Counted from the first letter of the stretch, positions 1-9,395 are shown. The stretch: 64,000 nt of DNA from Luminiphilus sp. (GCA_029242325.1 JAQWUD010000009.1:1-64000); one strand, 5' to 3'. Program-made: numbers and translations. The notes: a model not told the origin generated them from the letters alone.

Positions 1-119
1 CCTACGCGTTACTCACCCGTCCGCCGCTCTACTCACACCGAAGTGCTTTCGCGCTCGACTTGCATGTGTTAGGCCTGCCGCCAGCGTTCAATCTGAGCCA
101 TGATCAAACTCTTCAGTTT
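1..119 (-). rRNA. rrs: 16S ribosomal RNA, 5' end only
   Basis: Read on the minus strand, this stretch begins with the conserved start of bacterial 16S rRNA (AACTGAAGAGTTTGATCATG, then GCTCAG) and continues into the first helices, ending with the helix that carries GGCGGACGGGTGAGTAACGC-like bases near position 1. Only about 119 of roughly 1540 nucleotides are present and the rest lies to the left of the window. The 5' end is placed by comparison with the E. coli mature end and may be off by a base or two. Confidence 0.97.
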
Positions 120-360
120 AGATCTTTTACCTCTGCCCCGAGGGACAAGAGGGGATGGTTACGCAAAGCTTGCTTTACCATCCAAAATCTCAGCTCAGAC
201 ACAATTCGAAATCATTGAATTAATGAGTCACTTGTTGTGTCTGAATAGTTTGTGAAAACTATCCCAACAAGTGCCCACACATCTGTCTTTATCTGGTTGT
301 TAATTAGCAAACGTGCCGCTTGGGCAGGTCTTTCGCCGGGAGGGTTCCCCCCCGCCAAGG
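120..360 (-). promoter_or_regulatory. rRNA operon leader with boxA-like element and processing hairpins
   Basis: This is the transcribed leader between the rRNA promoter and 16S. A boxA-like antitermination element (minus strand TGCTAATTAACAA, positions 297-309; E. coli TGCTCTTTAACAA) is followed by GTGTGGGCACTTG at about 268-280, which matches the E. coli leader. Hairpins seen: 153-159 with 177-183 (GGATGGT/ACCATCC), 229-237 with 265-273 (CACTTGTTG/CAACAAGTG) enclosing 245-251 with 256-262, and the alternative pairing 195-204 with 235-244 (TCAGACACAA/TTGTGTCTGA). The last pairing shares bases with the second and cannot form at the same time. Such leader structures normally serve RNase III processing and antitermination. 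Confidence 0.8.
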
Positions 361-366
361 TCGCGC

Positions 367-417
367 ATTATACGTACCGCTTAACCCCGTGCAAGCTTTT
401 TTTCAAAAAAAATCTCA
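367..417 (-). promoter_or_regulatory. rRNA promoter (proximal) with UP-like A/T tract
   Basis: On the minus strand a -35 TTGCAC (389-394) and a perfect -10 TATAAT (367-372) are separated by 16 bp. The discriminator just after the -10 is GC-rich (GCGCGACC), which is typical of promoters under stringent (ppGpp) control. Upstream of the -35 lies an A/T tract (about 396-416, runs of T then A) resembling an UP element. Transcription should start near 360 and run left into 16S. Confidence 0.88.
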
Positions 418-424
418 AGCTGCC

Positions 425-443
425 AAAAAAGGGCTCGCAGCCC
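425..443 (-). terminator. Small intrinsic-terminator-like hairpin between the two rRNA promoters
   Basis: On the minus strand GGGCT-GCG-AGCCC is followed directly by six T (425-430). The stem is only 5 bp but GC-rich. It lies downstream of msrQ and of the distal promoter at 472-500 and upstream of the proximal rRNA promoter. It could end msrQ read-through or trim transcripts from the distal promoter. Confidence 0.5.
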
Positions 444-471
444 CGCTGCTCAAGCGCTCCGCGGGATAGGG

Positions 472-500
472 ATTCTAGCAAAGGGGCCGCTCCGAGGCAA
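472..500 (-). promoter_or_regulatory. Second, distal sigma70-type promoter upstream of the rRNA operon
   Basis: Minus strand -35 TTGCCT (495-500), 17 bp spacer, -10 TAGAAT (472-477). The -10 matches 5 of 6 consensus bases, the -35 4 of 6, and the spacing is ideal. It points toward the rRNA operon. A hairpin with a T-run at 425-443 sits about 25 bases past its expected start, so its contribution to rRNA is unclear. Confidence 0.55.
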
Positions 501-564
501 AGCCATAACGACTGACCCCATGGCGCCACGCAGCTTCAGCGGCGAGGCCGGCACAGCTAAACGA

Positions 565-1167
565 TCAGGCTGCCAAGCGCCTTCGTCGCACCATGCGCCA
601 CCCCAGCAGCAGGCCAAAGACCAGGCCATACACCACCACCTCGCCGACATCAGATCGCGCCAGCCACAAGAGATGCAACCAAGCGAGCACCGTCGCAGGG
701 TAAATCAGCTTATGCAGGGAGCGCCAAGACTTCCCCATCGATCGCCGGGCGCGATCCGTAGAAGTCACTGCGAGAAGCAGTAGGCACAGCCAGGCAGCAA
801 AGCCCACTAACACGTAGGGCCGCTCTCGCAACTCCTCAACCAGAAGCACACTGCTCCAACCAACGTAAACCTGCGCAAACAGCAAAAGGTGTACACTCGC
901 GTAGCTGAATGTGACCACTCCCAGCATGCGCCGGTAACGAAGAATAAAGCGGTAACCCCATCGGGAAAGCGGCGCGGCGAGCAAGACAATTGTCAATCCG
1001 CGCAAACCCCACCCGCCAGTAGATTGCATGAGCATTTTCGCAGGATCTGGGCCCAACTGATCGGTCAACAGCTGCCAGGCCGACCAGCCCAGCGGTAGGC
1101 AACACAATGCCAATAGGGCAGCATCCAGGGCTGGAGCTTTCAATTTTTCGATAGCAGCACTTCGCAA
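565..1167 (-). CDS. msrQ: MsrQ, heme-binding membrane subunit of the MsrPQ methionine sulfoxide reductase
   Basis: The 200-residue product is an integral inner-membrane protein with about five to six hydrophobic segments and the ferric-reductase-like pattern of YedZ/MsrQ, including the histidine-bearing helices FSYASVHLLLF and LAWLHLLWLA. MsrQ passes electrons from the quinone pool or a flavin reductase to the periplasmic MsrP, which repairs oxidised methionines in envelope proteins. It lies 55 bp downstream of msrP in the same direction, so the pair probably forms one transcript with pssA. Length fits the family (about 200-210). Identification is firm because of the MsrP partner. Confidence 0.93.
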   Translation of the reverse strand: MRSAAIEKLKAPALDAALLALCCLPLGWSAWQLLTDQLGPDPAKMLMQSTGGWGLRGLTIVLLAAPLSRWGYRFILRYRRMLGVVTFSYASVHLLLFAQVYVGWSSVLLVEELRERPYVLVGFAAWLCLLLLAVTSTDRARRSMGKSWRSLHKLIYPATVLAWLHLLWLARSDVGEVVVYGLVFGLLLGWRMVRRRRLAA

Positions 1168-1222
1168 GTTATATTGCCCCAGCGGGTGACGACGGCGTCG
1201 GCACCCGTCTCACCTCAGAGCA

Positions 1223-2194
1223 TCAGTAGTCCTGACTCAAATCCATCCCCTCATACAATCCCGCAACCTGATCCGCGTAGCCATTAAAAGGCAATGTAGC
1301 CACCCGATTGGGATTGAATACAGACGAGGGTAGCCGGCGTTCATAGCGCTGCGACCATCGGGGGTGGTCCACTGCTGGATTCACGTTGGCAAAGAACCCG
1401 TATTCTCTGGGCTGAAGCATCTGCCAACTGGTTTTGGGCTGCCGGTCCGTGACGTTGATCTCGACAATGGATTTGATGCTCTTAAAGCCGTACTTCCAGG
1501 GCACCACCAACCTAAGTGGGGCACCATTTTGACTGGGCAGCGTTTTCCCATAGAGCCCCACAGCGACCAAGGTCAGCGGATGCATGGCCTCATCCATCCG
1601 CAGCCCTTCTCGGTAAGGCCAATCAATCACACTGCCAAAGGACCGGGTGCCACGCATTTCACTGCGTCTGTATAGGGTCTTAAACTCAACGTAGCGGCCC
1701 TCTGCCTTCGGCTGGAAACGATTGAGCAAGGCCGACAGCGGAAACCCCACCCAAGGGACGACCATCGACCACGCCTCCACGCAACGAAATCGGTAAATAC
1801 GCTCCTCTAACTCAAAACCGCCCAGCAAATCCTCGAGATACAGCTCTCCCGGTTGATTGACCAAACCCCCCACTTTGACCGTCCAGGGGTCAATCGACAT
1901 GGCGTGAGCGTGTCGAGCAGGGTCCGATTTATCCGTCCCAAATTCATAGAAATTGTTGTACGACGTAACGGCGTCATAGGGTGTCTGCTCAGCGGCCAAA
2001 ATCCTGTTCGGATCGTCCGTAAAATCGAGCATCTGTTCTTCCGCGGACACCTCAGATCCAACTGCGGGAAGCCCAAACATGGTTGCTGAGGCCGCTGTGG
2101 CGGCCCGAATCAAAGATCTCCGATTGAGAAACATGCGCTCCGGAGTGATTTCCGAAGACTGAATTGTTGGATCAGTGTAAGTCCGTTTTGTCAT
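1223..2194 (-). CDS. msrP: MsrP, periplasmic molybdopterin methionine sulfoxide reductase catalytic subunit
   Basis: The protein carries a twin-arginine export signal near its N-terminus ([20 protein letters not shown]), as expected for a cofactor-loaded Tat substrate. It has the sulfite-oxidase-fold molybdopterin domain, with the cofactor-binding cysteine in [15 protein letters not shown]. MsrP reduces protein methionine sulfoxide in the periplasm using electrons from MsrQ. I start at the ATG giving MTKRTYTDP, which has AAGGGG ten bases upstream. A GTG at 2215 is also in frame but would lengthen the overlap with pssA. The chosen start overlaps the end of pssA by 23 bp, which suggests translational coupling. 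Confidence 0.94.
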   Translation of the reverse strand: MTKRTYTDPTIQSSEITPERMFLNRRSLIRAATAASATMFGLPAVGSEVSAEEQMLDFTDDPNRILAAEQTPYDAVTSYNNFYEFGTDKSDPARHAHAMSIDPWTVKVGGLVNQPGELYLEDLLGGFELEERIYRFRCVEAWSMVVPWVGFPLSALLNRFQPKAEGRYVEFKTLYRRSEMRGTRSFGSVIDWPYREGLRMDEAMHPLTLVAVGLYGKTLPSQNGAPLRLVVPWKYGFKSIKSIVEINVTDRQPKTSWQMLQPREYGFFANVNPAVDHPRWSQRYERRLPSSVFNPNRVATLPFNGYADQVAGLYEGMDLSQDY

Positions 2195-3035
2195 GGTCCA
2201 CGTGCCCCTTCCCACTAACGCTTGCTTCAGGCCGGCGAAGATGCTGCGCAGGCCCTGACAAAGCGTACAAAACGGACAAGCTCCAAATCACCAATGGAGG
2301 GTCCAGTGCAATCAGGCCCAGCAAAGTCACCACCAGTAACATTCTGACAAAAGGCACTCGTCGATCAAAGCTGATCGACTTAAAGCTGGAATAGGGAAAG
2401 CGCGCGATCATGAGAAAACCCAGCGTAGTCAGCAGCAGTGCATGCGCCCAGTCGAGGGCAGGAACCGTCCAGCCATGCGTTTGCCCCATCCAAACGGAAG
2501 CCGCCGCGGTAGCCGCTGCCGCGGGACTGGCAAGACCCGTGAAGTGTGATGCATCAGCATTTTCCATGTGCGCGTTGAAGCGCGCCAGCCGCAGCGCCGC
2601 ACAGGCGGCATACACAAAGGCTGCGACCCATCCGACCTTACCCAAACCAGTCAGCGCCCAATTGAACGTTAACAAGGCCGGTGCCAAACCAAAACTCACC
2701 ATATCCGAAAGGCTGTCATACTGGGCCCCGAAAGCGCTGCTAGTATGGGTCAGTCGTGCCACGCGCCCGTCGAGACCGTCAAAAATCATGGCTACCAGAA
2801 TCGCCACGGCGCCGGCATAAAAATCACCCTGCATGCCCGCGATAATGGAGTAAAAACCGCAAAATAAACCGCCCGAGGTCAGCAAATTGGGTAACAGGAA
2901 GATCCCTTTCGCCTGCGGCAGACTGCCCGGCTCTGCCTCCACATAATCTCCAACCAGGCTCGCCAGAGGCGCCTCTATCTGTTCTGCCGCACGCTCAAGT
3001 TCATCGCTGTCGGGGGGCTGACCGTCTGTGGTCAT
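2172..3035 (-). CDS. pssA: CDP-diacylglycerol--serine O-phosphatidyltransferase
   Basis: This 287-residue membrane enzyme makes phosphatidylserine, the precursor of phosphatidylethanolamine. The CDP-alcohol phosphatidyltransferase signature is complete: DG at residues 86-87, AR at 93-94, then G, and the two catalytic Asp residues in QYDSLSD near 106-111. About eight hydrophobic segments follow an acidic, soluble N-terminal stretch of about 40 residues. It belongs to the multi-pass, CDP-alcohol-transferase type (as in Bacillus and many gammaproteobacteria) and not the phospholipase-D-like E. coli PssA. Neighbours msrP and msrQ follow it, and ilvC diverges from it. Confidence 0.93.
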   Translation of the reverse strand: MTTDGQPPDSDELERAAEQIEAPLASLVGDYVEAEPGSLPQAKGIFLLPNLLTSGGLFCGFYSIIAGMQGDFYAGAVAILVAMIFDGLDGRVARLTHTSSAFGAQYDSLSDMVSFGLAPALLTFNWALTGLGKVGWVAAFVYAACAALRLARFNAHMENADASHFTGLASPAAAATAAASVWMGQTHGWTVPALDWAHALLLTTLGFLMIARFPYSSFKSISFDRRVPFVRMLLVVTLLGLIALDPPLVIWSLSVLYALSGPAQHLRRPEASVSGKGHVDHDKTDLH

Positions 3036-3051
3036 AATCTTTTCTCCTTAC

Positions 3052-3067
3052 GGCCGCCTCAGCGGCC
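3052..3067 (-). promoter_or_regulatory. Hairpin just upstream of the pssA ribosome binding site
   Basis: A perfect 6-bp GC inverted repeat (GGCCGC/GCGGCC) with a 4-base loop sits one base upstream of the pssA Shine-Dalgarno sequence TAAGGAGA (3043-3050, minus strand). No T-run follows it, so it is not a typical terminator. It could affect mRNA stability or translation of pssA. Confidence 0.4.
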
Positions 3068-3091
3068 AACGAACAAATTGTAACAGCGGCG

Positions 3092-3120
3092 TTTACCCCG
3101 AGCACGATGTCCGACACAAT
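3092..3120 (+). promoter_or_regulatory. Candidate ilvC promoter
   Basis: TTTACC (3092-3097), 17 bp spacer, CACAAT (3115-3120). Each box matches 4 of 6 consensus bases and the spacing is ideal. It would give a leader of about 35 bases before the ilvC GTG. This is a by-eye call. Confidence 0.35.
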
Positions 3121-3161
3121 ACGCACCCTTTTTTTGCCGGCCCCGCATCGAGGTATCGCCC

Positions 3162-4640
3162 GTGAGCAATTATTTCAACTCCCTCCCCCTTCGCACCCAA
3201 CTGCAGGAACTGGGCAAGTGCCGATTCATGGACCCGGGCGAATTTGAAGCGGGGGTCACACCACTCAAAGGCAAGAAGCTGGTCATCATCGGATGCGGCG
3301 CACAGGGTTTTAACCAGGGCTTGAACCTTCGCGACAGCGGATTGGACGTATCCTACGCACTGCGTGCCGCGGCGATACAGGAAAAAAGACCGTCTTGGGT
3401 CAAGGCCACAGAGGCCGGCTTCACGGTAGGCACATATGAAGAGATGGTGCCTGCGGCGGACATGGTGTTGAACCTCACACCCGACAAACAGCACACTAAT
3501 GTCGTCGAATCAGTGATACCGCTGATGAAGCAGGGGGCCTGTCTCTCTTATTCTCATGGCTTCAACATTGTGGAGGAAGGCATGAAGGTGCGGGATGACC
3601 TGACAGTCATCATGGTTGCACCGAAGTGCCCTGGCACCGAGGTCAGAGAGGAATACTTGCGCGGTTTTGGTGTGCCCACCCTGATCGCGGTTCACCTTGA
3701 AAATGATCCTCAGAATAAGGGCCTTGAGTGGGCGAAGGCCTACGCCGCTGGCACCGGCGGCCACCGGGCAGGCGTACTGGAGTCGTCTTTTATCGCCGAG
3801 GTCAAATCAGACCTGATGGGGGAGCAAACGATTCTCTGCGGCATGCTGCAGACCGGCTCCTTACTCTGCTACGACCGCATGGTCAGTATGGGTATCGACC
3901 CCTCCTACGCCGCAAAGCTGGTGCAGTTCGGTTGGGAAACCGTCACAGAAGGCCTGAAACAAGGCGGCATCACCAATATGATGGACAGATTGTCCAACCC
4001 CTCCAAAATTCTCGCGTTCGATCTAGCTGAGGAGATGAAGAGCACTCTCAGGCCGCTGTTCGAGAAGCATCAGGATGACATTATGTCCGGACACTTTTCC
4101 CAAACGATGATGGCAGACTGGGCGGCTGGGGACAGTAATCTTTTGAAATGGCGGGAGGAAACCAACGGAACGCCTTTCGAACTTCAGGACATCACTGATG
4201 AGCCTATCGATGAACAAACCTACTACGATCAAGGGATACTCATGATCGCAATGGTCAAAGCGGGAGTCGAGCTGGCATACGAAACCATGGTGTCCGCCGG
4301 GATAATCGAGGAGTCGGCTTACTACGAATCTCTGCACGAGACGCCGCTCATCGCCAACACCATTGCCCGCAAAAAGCTGTACGAAATGAACGTTGTTATC
4401 TCGGATACCGCTGAATATGGATGCTATCTGTTCGATCAGGCAGCGCGCCCCTTGCTGAAAGATTTCGTGAACGCATTAGACAGCACCGTCATGGGTGCAG
4501 GTATGTCTGGCGGCACCGCGGTGGATAATCGAAGGCTCATCGAAGTGAACGAGCAGATTCGATCCCATTCGGTAGAGACGGTCGGGGCCCGCCTGCGCGG
4601 GTATATGACCGGGATGAAGGCGATCTCGTCGGCTGACTGA
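3162..4640 (+). CDS. ilvC: Ketol-acid reductoisomerase, class II (long form)
   Basis: IlvC converts acetolactate or acetohydroxybutyrate to the dihydroxy acid using NADPH and Mg2+, the second common step of valine, leucine and isoleucine synthesis. At 492 residues it is the long class II type (E. coli about 491), which contains a duplicated C-terminal knotted domain. The Rossmann NADPH site is visible as [20 protein letters not shown], followed by the family motif [19 protein letters not shown]. The start is GTG, since the sequence from this codon ([20 protein letters not shown]) matches the E. coli-type N-terminus and GAGGT lies upstream. It is divergent from pssA. The two other acetolactate-pathway genes, ilvIH, lie 2.2 kb downstream on the other strand. 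Confidence 0.97.
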   Translation: MSNYFNSLPLRTQLQELGKCRFMDPGEFEAGVTPLKGKKLVIIGCGAQGFNQGLNLRDSGLDVSYALRAAAIQEKRPSWVKATEAGFTVGTYEEMVPAADMVLNLTPDKQHTNVVESVIPLMKQGACLSYSHGFNIVEEGMKVRDDLTVIMVAPKCPGTEVREEYLRGFGVPTLIAVHLENDPQNKGLEWAKAYAAGTGGHRAGVLESSFIAEVKSDLMGEQTILCGMLQTGSLLCYDRMVSMGIDPSYAAKLVQFGWETVTEGLKQGGITNMMDRLSNPSKILAFDLAEEMKSTLRPLFEKHQDDIMSGHFSQTMMADWAAGDSNLLKWREETNGTPFELQDITDEPIDEQTYYDQGILMIAMVKAGVELAYETMVSAGIIEESAYYESLHETPLIANTIARKKLYEMNVVISDTAEYGCYLFDQAARPLLKDFVNALDSTVMGAGMSGGTAVDNRRLIEVNEQIRSHSVETVGARLRGYMTGMKAISSAD

Positions 4641-4694
4641 GCGGGAACGAACGACTTTGCCTGCTCAGGCGTATGAGTTCACATAACAATTCCA

Positions 4695-4723
4695 TTGATA
4701 GGGAGCCGGTCGGTGGTTAGACT
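4695..4723 (+). promoter_or_regulatory. hppA promoter
   Basis: TTGATA (4695-4700; 5 of 6), 17 bp spacer, TAGACT (4718-4723; 4 of 6), upstream of the pyrophosphatase gene. The predicted start near 4730 leaves a leader of about 35 bases with an AGGA ribosome site before the ATG. Confidence 0.6.
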
Positions 4724-4765
4724 TGCGCCCCACTAGATTTTGAACAGTACTCACCAGGAAATCCT

Positions 4766-6772
4766 ATGAGCTTTGATTTGATGATGCCGCCCATTCTCGG
4801 GGCGGTAGGACTCGTAATTGCTTTTGTCATTTATTCAGTTATGTCCCGCGCACCTGACGGTGACGAGAAAGTCCGGGGAATCGCGGAGCAAATCCATATC
4901 GGCGCGATGGTCTTTATGCACCGTGAATATAAGATGCTGTTTGCCTTCGCCGTCGTGCTCGTGGCGGGCATTCTTGTATCGCCACTGGGCACCAACACTG
5001 CCATTGCTTTCGTTGCTGGTGCAGTATCGTCGGCAACGGCTGGATATCTCGGCATGTATGCCGCCACTAAGGCTAATGTCCGCACTGCCGTCGCAGCGAA
5101 TCAAGACGGTGCTGCTTCGGCCCTGAATATTGCGTTCTACGGGGGCTCCATTATGGGCCTTTGTGTCGCCTCTCTGGGACTCATTGGCCTCGGTGGTCTT
5201 TACTATTACTTCGGTGGCGACCCCCACACTGCCCACGCGATCCATGGATTTGGCATGGGCGGCTCAGTGGTCGCACTATTCTCGCGTGTTGGTGGCGGTA
5301 TTTTCACCAAATCTGCCGATGTTGGCGCGGACTTGGTGGGTAAGATCGAAGCTGGCATTCCGGAAGACGACCCAAGGAACCCGGGCGTCATCGCTGATAA
5401 TGTCGGTGATAATGTCGGTGATATCGCGGGCATGGGGTCTGACATCTTTGAATCCTATTGCGGATCCATGATCGCCTGTATTGCCATCGCGTCTACCATG
5501 GCGATTACGAATGAATTTACCGTTGACCATCAAAGCGCCATGATGGCATTCCCGCTCGCTCTAGCCAGTATTGGTCTTATTTCGTCTGTCGTGGGCATAT
5601 TAATCGTGCGCTTGCGCTCGTCTGCGGCACCAGAAGCCGCACTGCGCAGCGGCACGCTTGGGGCACCCATTATTTTTATTGCCATGGCCTGGTTTTTGGC
5701 TGACATGATGGGAATCGATCGTAATACGTGGTGGGCTGTTGTATCCGGTGCCGCAGGCGGCATTGCGATTGGCCTGATTACCGAGTACTACACCGGCGGA
5801 AAGCCAGTGCGCACCATCGCTAAATCAGCTGAAACTGGTCCTGCCACTGTCATGATCACCGGCCTCGCTGTAGGCATGCAATCCGTTGTTGCCCCAGTGC
5901 TGTTTCTCGCCGCTATTATCTTCGTATCAACCCATCTCGCCGGCTTGTACGGCGTGGGTATTGCCGCCGTTGGCATGTTGGCCACCGTTGGAATCACCAT
6001 GGCAATCGATGCCTATGGCCCTGTCGCCGACAACGCGGGCGGTATCGCAGAAATGGCAGGCATGGGTGAAGAGACACGCAGTATCACCGATGGCCTGGAT
6101 GAAGTAGGCAACACAACGGCAGCGATTGGAAAGGGCTTCGCTATTGGCGCAGCAGCGCTCGCGGCGCTCGCTATCATCGCGGCGTTCGTTGAAACCGTCA
6201 CCGTCAATAATCCCGACTTTTCGCTGAACTTGTCAGACCCAATGGTGCTGATCGGCATGTTCATCGGCGGCGCAATTCCTTTCCTGATCGCCTCGATCAC
6301 CATGACCGCGGTAGGTGACGCTGCATTTGACATGATTAACGAGATTCGGCGCCAGTTCAGGGAGATACCGGGTCTGCTTGAGGGTAATGCCGAACCGGAT
6401 ACGGCCCGATGCGTTGATATCGCTACGACTGCCGCATTGCGGCGCATGGTCTTGCCTGGGGCAATCGCCGTATTCGCGCCCGTTATCGTAGGATTAGGGC
6501 TCGGCGCAACGGCTCTGGGAGGCTTGCTGGCGGGAGGACTGCTCGGTTGCGTGCTCATGGCACTGATGATGGCTAACGCCGGCGGCGCTTGGGATAACGC
6601 CAAGAAATATATCGAAAAGGGCAATCTCGGTGGAAAGGGTTCTGATACCCACGCTGCGGCTGTGGTCGGTGATACTGTGGGCGACCCCTTCAAAGACACA
6701 TCGGGTCCCTCAATGAACATTCTGATCAATGTGATGGCTATCGTGAGTCTGGTCATTGCACCTTTGCTGTAG
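4766..6772 (+). CDS. hppA: Membrane-bound ion-pumping pyrophosphatase, K+-dependent type
   Basis: The 668-residue protein has about 16 hydrophobic segments and all family motifs. These are DNVGDNVGD near 211-219, [16 protein letters not shown] near 415-430, and [15 protein letters not shown] near the C-terminus, all of which bind PPi and Mg2+. It hydrolyses pyrophosphate and pumps H+ or Na+ across the inner membrane. The motif [10 protein letters not shown] (448-457) has Ala452 and Gly455 where K+-independent enzymes have Lys and Thr, so it should need K+. A Glu at 229 (DIFESYCG) is at the position I recall for Na+-pumping enzymes such as that of Thermotoga, whereas K+-dependent plant H+ pumps have it four residues later. 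Na+ transport is therefore plausible but inferred. It is monocistronic with its own promoter and terminator. Confidence 0.95.
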   Translation: MSFDLMMPPILGAVGLVIAFVIYSVMSRAPDGDEKVRGIAEQIHIGAMVFMHREYKMLFAFAVVLVAGILVSPLGTNTAIAFVAGAVSSATAGYLGMYAATKANVRTAVAANQDGAASALNIAFYGGSIMGLCVASLGLIGLGGLYYYFGGDPHTAHAIHGFGMGGSVVALFSRVGGGIFTKSADVGADLVGKIEAGIPEDDPRNPGVIADNVGDNVGDIAGMGSDIFESYCGSMIACIAIASTMAITNEFTVDHQSAMMAFPLALASIGLISSVVGILIVRLRSSAAPEAALRSGTLGAPIIFIAMAWFLADMMGIDRNTWWAVVSGAAGGIAIGLITEYYTGGKPVRTIAKSAETGPATVMITGLAVGMQSVVAPVLFLAAIIFVSTHLAGLYGVGIAAVGMLATVGITMAIDAYGPVADNAGGIAEMAGMGEETRSITDGLDEVGNTTAAIGKGFAIGAAALAALAIIAAFVETVTVNNPDFSLNLSDPMVLIGMFIGGAIPFLIASITMTAVGDAAFDMINEIRRQFREIPGLLEGNAEPDTARCVDIATTAALRRMVLPGAIAVFAPVIVGLGLGATALGGLLAGGLLGCVLMALMMANAGGAWDNAKKYIEKGNLGGKGSDTHAAAVVGDTVGDPFKDTSGPSMNILINVMAIVSLVIAPLL

Positions 6773-6786
6773 CGCCGTCTCAGACA

Positions 6787-6814
6787 ATAAAAAGGGGCCT
6801 ACGGGCCCCTTTTT
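6787..6814. terminator. Bidirectional intrinsic terminator between hppA and ilvH
   Basis: AAAAAGGGGCC-TACG-GGCCCCTTTTT forms a strong 6-bp GC stem flanked by A and T runs on both sides. It can stop transcription of hppA (plus) and of ilvIH (minus), which converge here. Confidence 0.92.
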
Positions 6815-6832
6815 GTTTGTCGATTATTCGCA

Positions 6833-7324
6833 CTAGGGTGCCAGCACTTTTTCCCCACGCGCCATCCCCGCCACTCCGGAACGCACCACTTCCATCACTT
6901 CCGTCTCACCCAAAGCTTGCAGAAAAGAGTCGAGTTTGTCGGAGGGTCCGGTGAGTTGCAGAATATAGGTGACTGGCCCTACATCAATAATCTGCCCACG
7001 GAAGATTTCGGTCGTTCGCTTCACTTCGTCCCGCTGAGGCCCTTCAGCACGCACCTTAACCAGCAGGGTGTCACGCTCTACATGGGCCCCCTCGGTGAGG
7101 TCGACTACCTTCACCACATCAATGATTTTGTTGAGGTGCTTGGTAATTTGCTCAATCTTGAGATCGTCGCCGGTGGTGGTCACAGTGAGCCGAGAGAGCG
7201 TCTGATCGTCAGTGGGCGCCACATTGAGCGTTTCAATGTTGTAGCCCCTCTGGGAGAACAGTCCGACCACCCTAGACAGCGCCCCGGGCTCATTTTCCAG
7301 CAACACAGAAAGTATCCGTCTCAT
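6833..7324 (-). CDS. ilvH: Acetolactate synthase small (regulatory) subunit
   Basis: The 163-residue length equals that of E. coli IlvH. It has an N-terminal ACT domain (MRRILSVLLENEPGALSRVV...GYNIETLNV) that binds valine for feedback inhibition, and a C-terminal domain (VKRTTEIFRGQIIDVGPVTY). It activates and regulates the catalytic IlvI subunit. Its start is one base after the ilvI stop region, so the two genes are co-transcribed and probably translationally coupled. Confidence 0.97.
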   Translation of the reverse strand: MRRILSVLLENEPGALSRVVGLFSQRGYNIETLNVAPTDDQTLSRLTVTTTGDDLKIEQITKHLNKIIDVVKVVDLTEGAHVERDTLLVKVRAEGPQRDEVKRTTEIFRGQIIDVGPVTYILQLTGPSDKLDSFLQALGETEVMEVVRSGVAGMARGEKVLAP

Positions 7325-7325
7325 A

Positions 7326-9074
7326 TCAGGTCCTCTCCGTTTTACTGAGCCACATGTCTTTCATAGCGCCATTGGGAGCAACCATCATGGGGTACACATG
7401 CTCATCAGGATCTACGTGGATATCGAGGAATACCAGCTTGTCCTTTAATGCAAAAGCCTCCTCCATCGCCGGCAGGAGATCCTTATGCGCTCTTACTTCC
7501 AGCCCCACATGTCCATAGGCTTCTGCGAGCTTCACAAAATCTGGTAAGGAAGCAGCGTAATGGCTTTCCGAATATCGGCCCTCGTACTGCATGTCCTGCC
7601 ATTGCTTCACCATCCCCAGATAATCATTACGCAGGTTAATAATCTTCACCGGACACGCATACTGGCTACAGGTCGACAGCTCCTGGATATTCATTTGGAT
7701 GCTACCCTCCCCTGTCACACAGGCAACATCAGCATCGGGTAGGGCAATCTTGATGCCCATCGCTGCGGGCAAGCCAAACCCCATCGTGCCCAGTCCCCCC
7801 GAATTGATCCAGCGCCGAGGGTAATCAAACTTGTAGTATTGCGCGGCAAACATCTGATGCTGGCCAACATCTGATGTGACATAGGCTTCGCCGCGTGTGG
7901 CTTGGTACAAAGCCTGGATGGCGTCTTGGGGTTTGATAGCCTCCGATTCACCATACCGACGGCCGTGCCACAATCCATGGGCCTCTCGCCAGCTATCGAT
8001 CTGCTGCCACCATTGATTCAGGGAGCTTTCGTCTGGAAGTGCTCGCTCCGCACCCTCCATTTGCTGCATCACCTGCTTGTCGAGCTCCTCGAGAATTGTG
8101 CTCACCGGCCCAACGATCGGTATGTCCACCGGCACAATCTTTGCAATCGACGCGGGATCAATATCGATATGGATAATTTTGGCCCCGGGGCAGAACTTCG
8201 AGACGGTATTGGTTACGCGATCATCAAAGCGCGCGCCAACGGCCAGAATCACATCAGCATGATGCATCGCCATATTGGCCTCGTAGAAGCCGTGCATTCC
8301 CAGCATACCCAGAAACTGGCGGTCCGTGCCGGGGAACGCACCCAACCCCATCAAGGTATTGGTGACGGGGTAATTCAGTCGGCGTGCTAATGCGGTCAGT
8401 TGAGCGGCACCCTCACCCTGAATAACGCCTCCACCGGCATAGATCACCGGCCGTCTGGCGCCCAGAAGCATTCTCGCTGCTTTGCGAATCTGTCCAGAGT
8501 GCCCCTTGGAAGACGGCTGATAGGAGCGCAAACTCACGCTCTCGGGATACTCGTAGGGAAACTTATGCTCTGGATGAGTCAGGTCCTTGGGAATATCAAC
8601 GACCACCGGGCCGGGTCGCCCTGTAGAGGCGATAAAAAATGCCTTTTTGAGGGTCGCGGGAATGTCTTCGACTCGCTTGACCAGAAAACTGTGCTTCACG
8701 ATTGGACGGGAAATACCGACCATGTCGGTTTCCTGAAATGCATCCTCCCCGATCAAGTGGCTCTGCACCTGACCCGAAATCACCACAAGCGGAATCGAAT
8801 CCATATAGGCGGTCGCAATTCCCGTCACAGCATTTGTCGCGCCGGGACCTGAGGTCACAAGCACCACGCCGGGCTTACCGGTTGCGCGGGCATAACCATC
8901 GGCCGCATGGGTGGCAGCTTGCTCGTGGCGGACAAGAATATGGGGGACCTTTTCGCCTTTGAACAAGGCGTCGTAAATGTGGAGTGCAGCTCCACCGGGG
9001 TATCCGAAGATGTATTCAACACCTTCGTCTTCTAAGGCGCGGACGATCATATCGCCGCCGGAAAGCATTTCCAT
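7326..9074 (-). CDS. ilvI: Acetolactate synthase large (catalytic) subunit
   Basis: This is a 582-residue thiamine-diphosphate enzyme. It condenses two pyruvates to acetolactate, or pyruvate with 2-oxobutyrate, in the first common step of branched-chain amino acid synthesis. The N-terminal Pyr domain carries the catalytic Glu motif ([19 protein letters not shown]), a central FAD-binding domain follows, and the PP domain has the ThDP motif [13 protein letters not shown]. That motif has GEG in place of the usual GDG; I recall this variant in other gammaproteobacteria, so it is probably functional. An SD sequence (GGAGA) precedes the ATG. It is followed directly by ilvH. A long leader upstream may hold an attenuator. 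Confidence 0.97.
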   Translation of the reverse strand: MEMLSGGDMIVRALEDEGVEYIFGYPGGAALHIYDALFKGEKVPHILVRHEQAATHAADGYARATGKPGVVLVTSGPGATNAVTGIATAYMDSIPLVVISGQVQSHLIGEDAFQETDMVGISRPIVKHSFLVKRVEDIPATLKKAFFIASTGRPGPVVVDIPKDLTHPEHKFPYEYPESVSLRSYQPSSKGHSGQIRKAARMLLGARRPVIYAGGGVIQGEGAAQLTALARRLNYPVTNTLMGLGAFPGTDRQFLGMLGMHGFYEANMAMHHADVILAVGARFDDRVTNTVSKFCPGAKIIHIDIDPASIAKIVPVDIPIVGPVSTILEELDKQVMQQMEGAERALPDESSLNQWWQQIDSWREAHGLWHGRRYGESEAIKPQDAIQALYQATRGEAYVTSDVGQHQMFAAQYYKFDYPRRWINSGGLGTMGFGLPAAMGIKIALPDADVACVTGEGSIQMNIQELSTCSQYACPVKIINLRNDYLGMVKQWQDMQYEGRYSESHYAASLPDFVKLAEAYGHVGLEVRAHKDLLPAMEEAFALKDKLVFLDIHVDPDEHVYPMMVAPNGAMKDMWLSKTERT

Positions 9075-9103
9075 GGCCAGTCTCCATCTCGTTCAACAAG
9101 AAG

Positions 9104-9131
9104 GTGGAGGATCACTTGCAAGTGACTCCAC
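9104..9131 (-). promoter_or_regulatory. Strong hairpin in the ilvIH leader, possible attenuator
   Basis: On the minus strand GTGGAG pairs with CTCCAC around the perfect palindrome TCACTTGCAAGTGA, leaving only a two-base bulge. It ends about 30 bases before the ilvI start and is followed by the pyrimidine-rich CCTTCTTGTTG, which is a weak T-run at best. An open reading frame rich in Val, Leu and Ile (9093-9278, with clusters NVIVIWL and RPVIV) runs through it. This resembles an attenuation leader, but the peptide overlaps the hairpin instead of ending before it, so the call is tentative. Confidence 0.4.
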
Positions 9132-9365
9132 TATCACCGGTCGCACGAGACACTGGCCGAGACAACCCGGGCCCAGCCAAATCACGATCACGTTATCCGT
9201 GTATCGGTGACCTGCGGGGTAACGCAGTGTCGAGCCCGAATGGAGCAAGACGGTGTCTTCTCCCAACGGCACCCGCAAACAGCCCCCAAAACTATCCCGT
9301 CCTGAAGGTAGGCCAGAGGGTAAGGGTACTCACCAATAGCCGTTGCCGCTCGCGTGACGGGATGA

Positions 9366-9395
9366 ATTGTCCGGGGCCTCTGGGTTCAAAGTCAA
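9366..9395 (-). promoter_or_regulatory. Candidate ilvIH promoter
   Basis: Minus strand TTGACT (9390-9395; 5 of 6), 18 bp spacer, GACAAT (9366-9371; 4 of 6). The start would be near 9358, giving a leader of about 280 bases before ilvI, long enough for the hairpin at 9104-9131. Confidence 0.5.

Noticed and set aside
6013-6756. Long minus-strand frame (247 codons) opposite hppA
   Set aside because: hppA is fully conserved on the plus strand; the opposite frame is Ser/Pro/Ala-rich mirror sequence.
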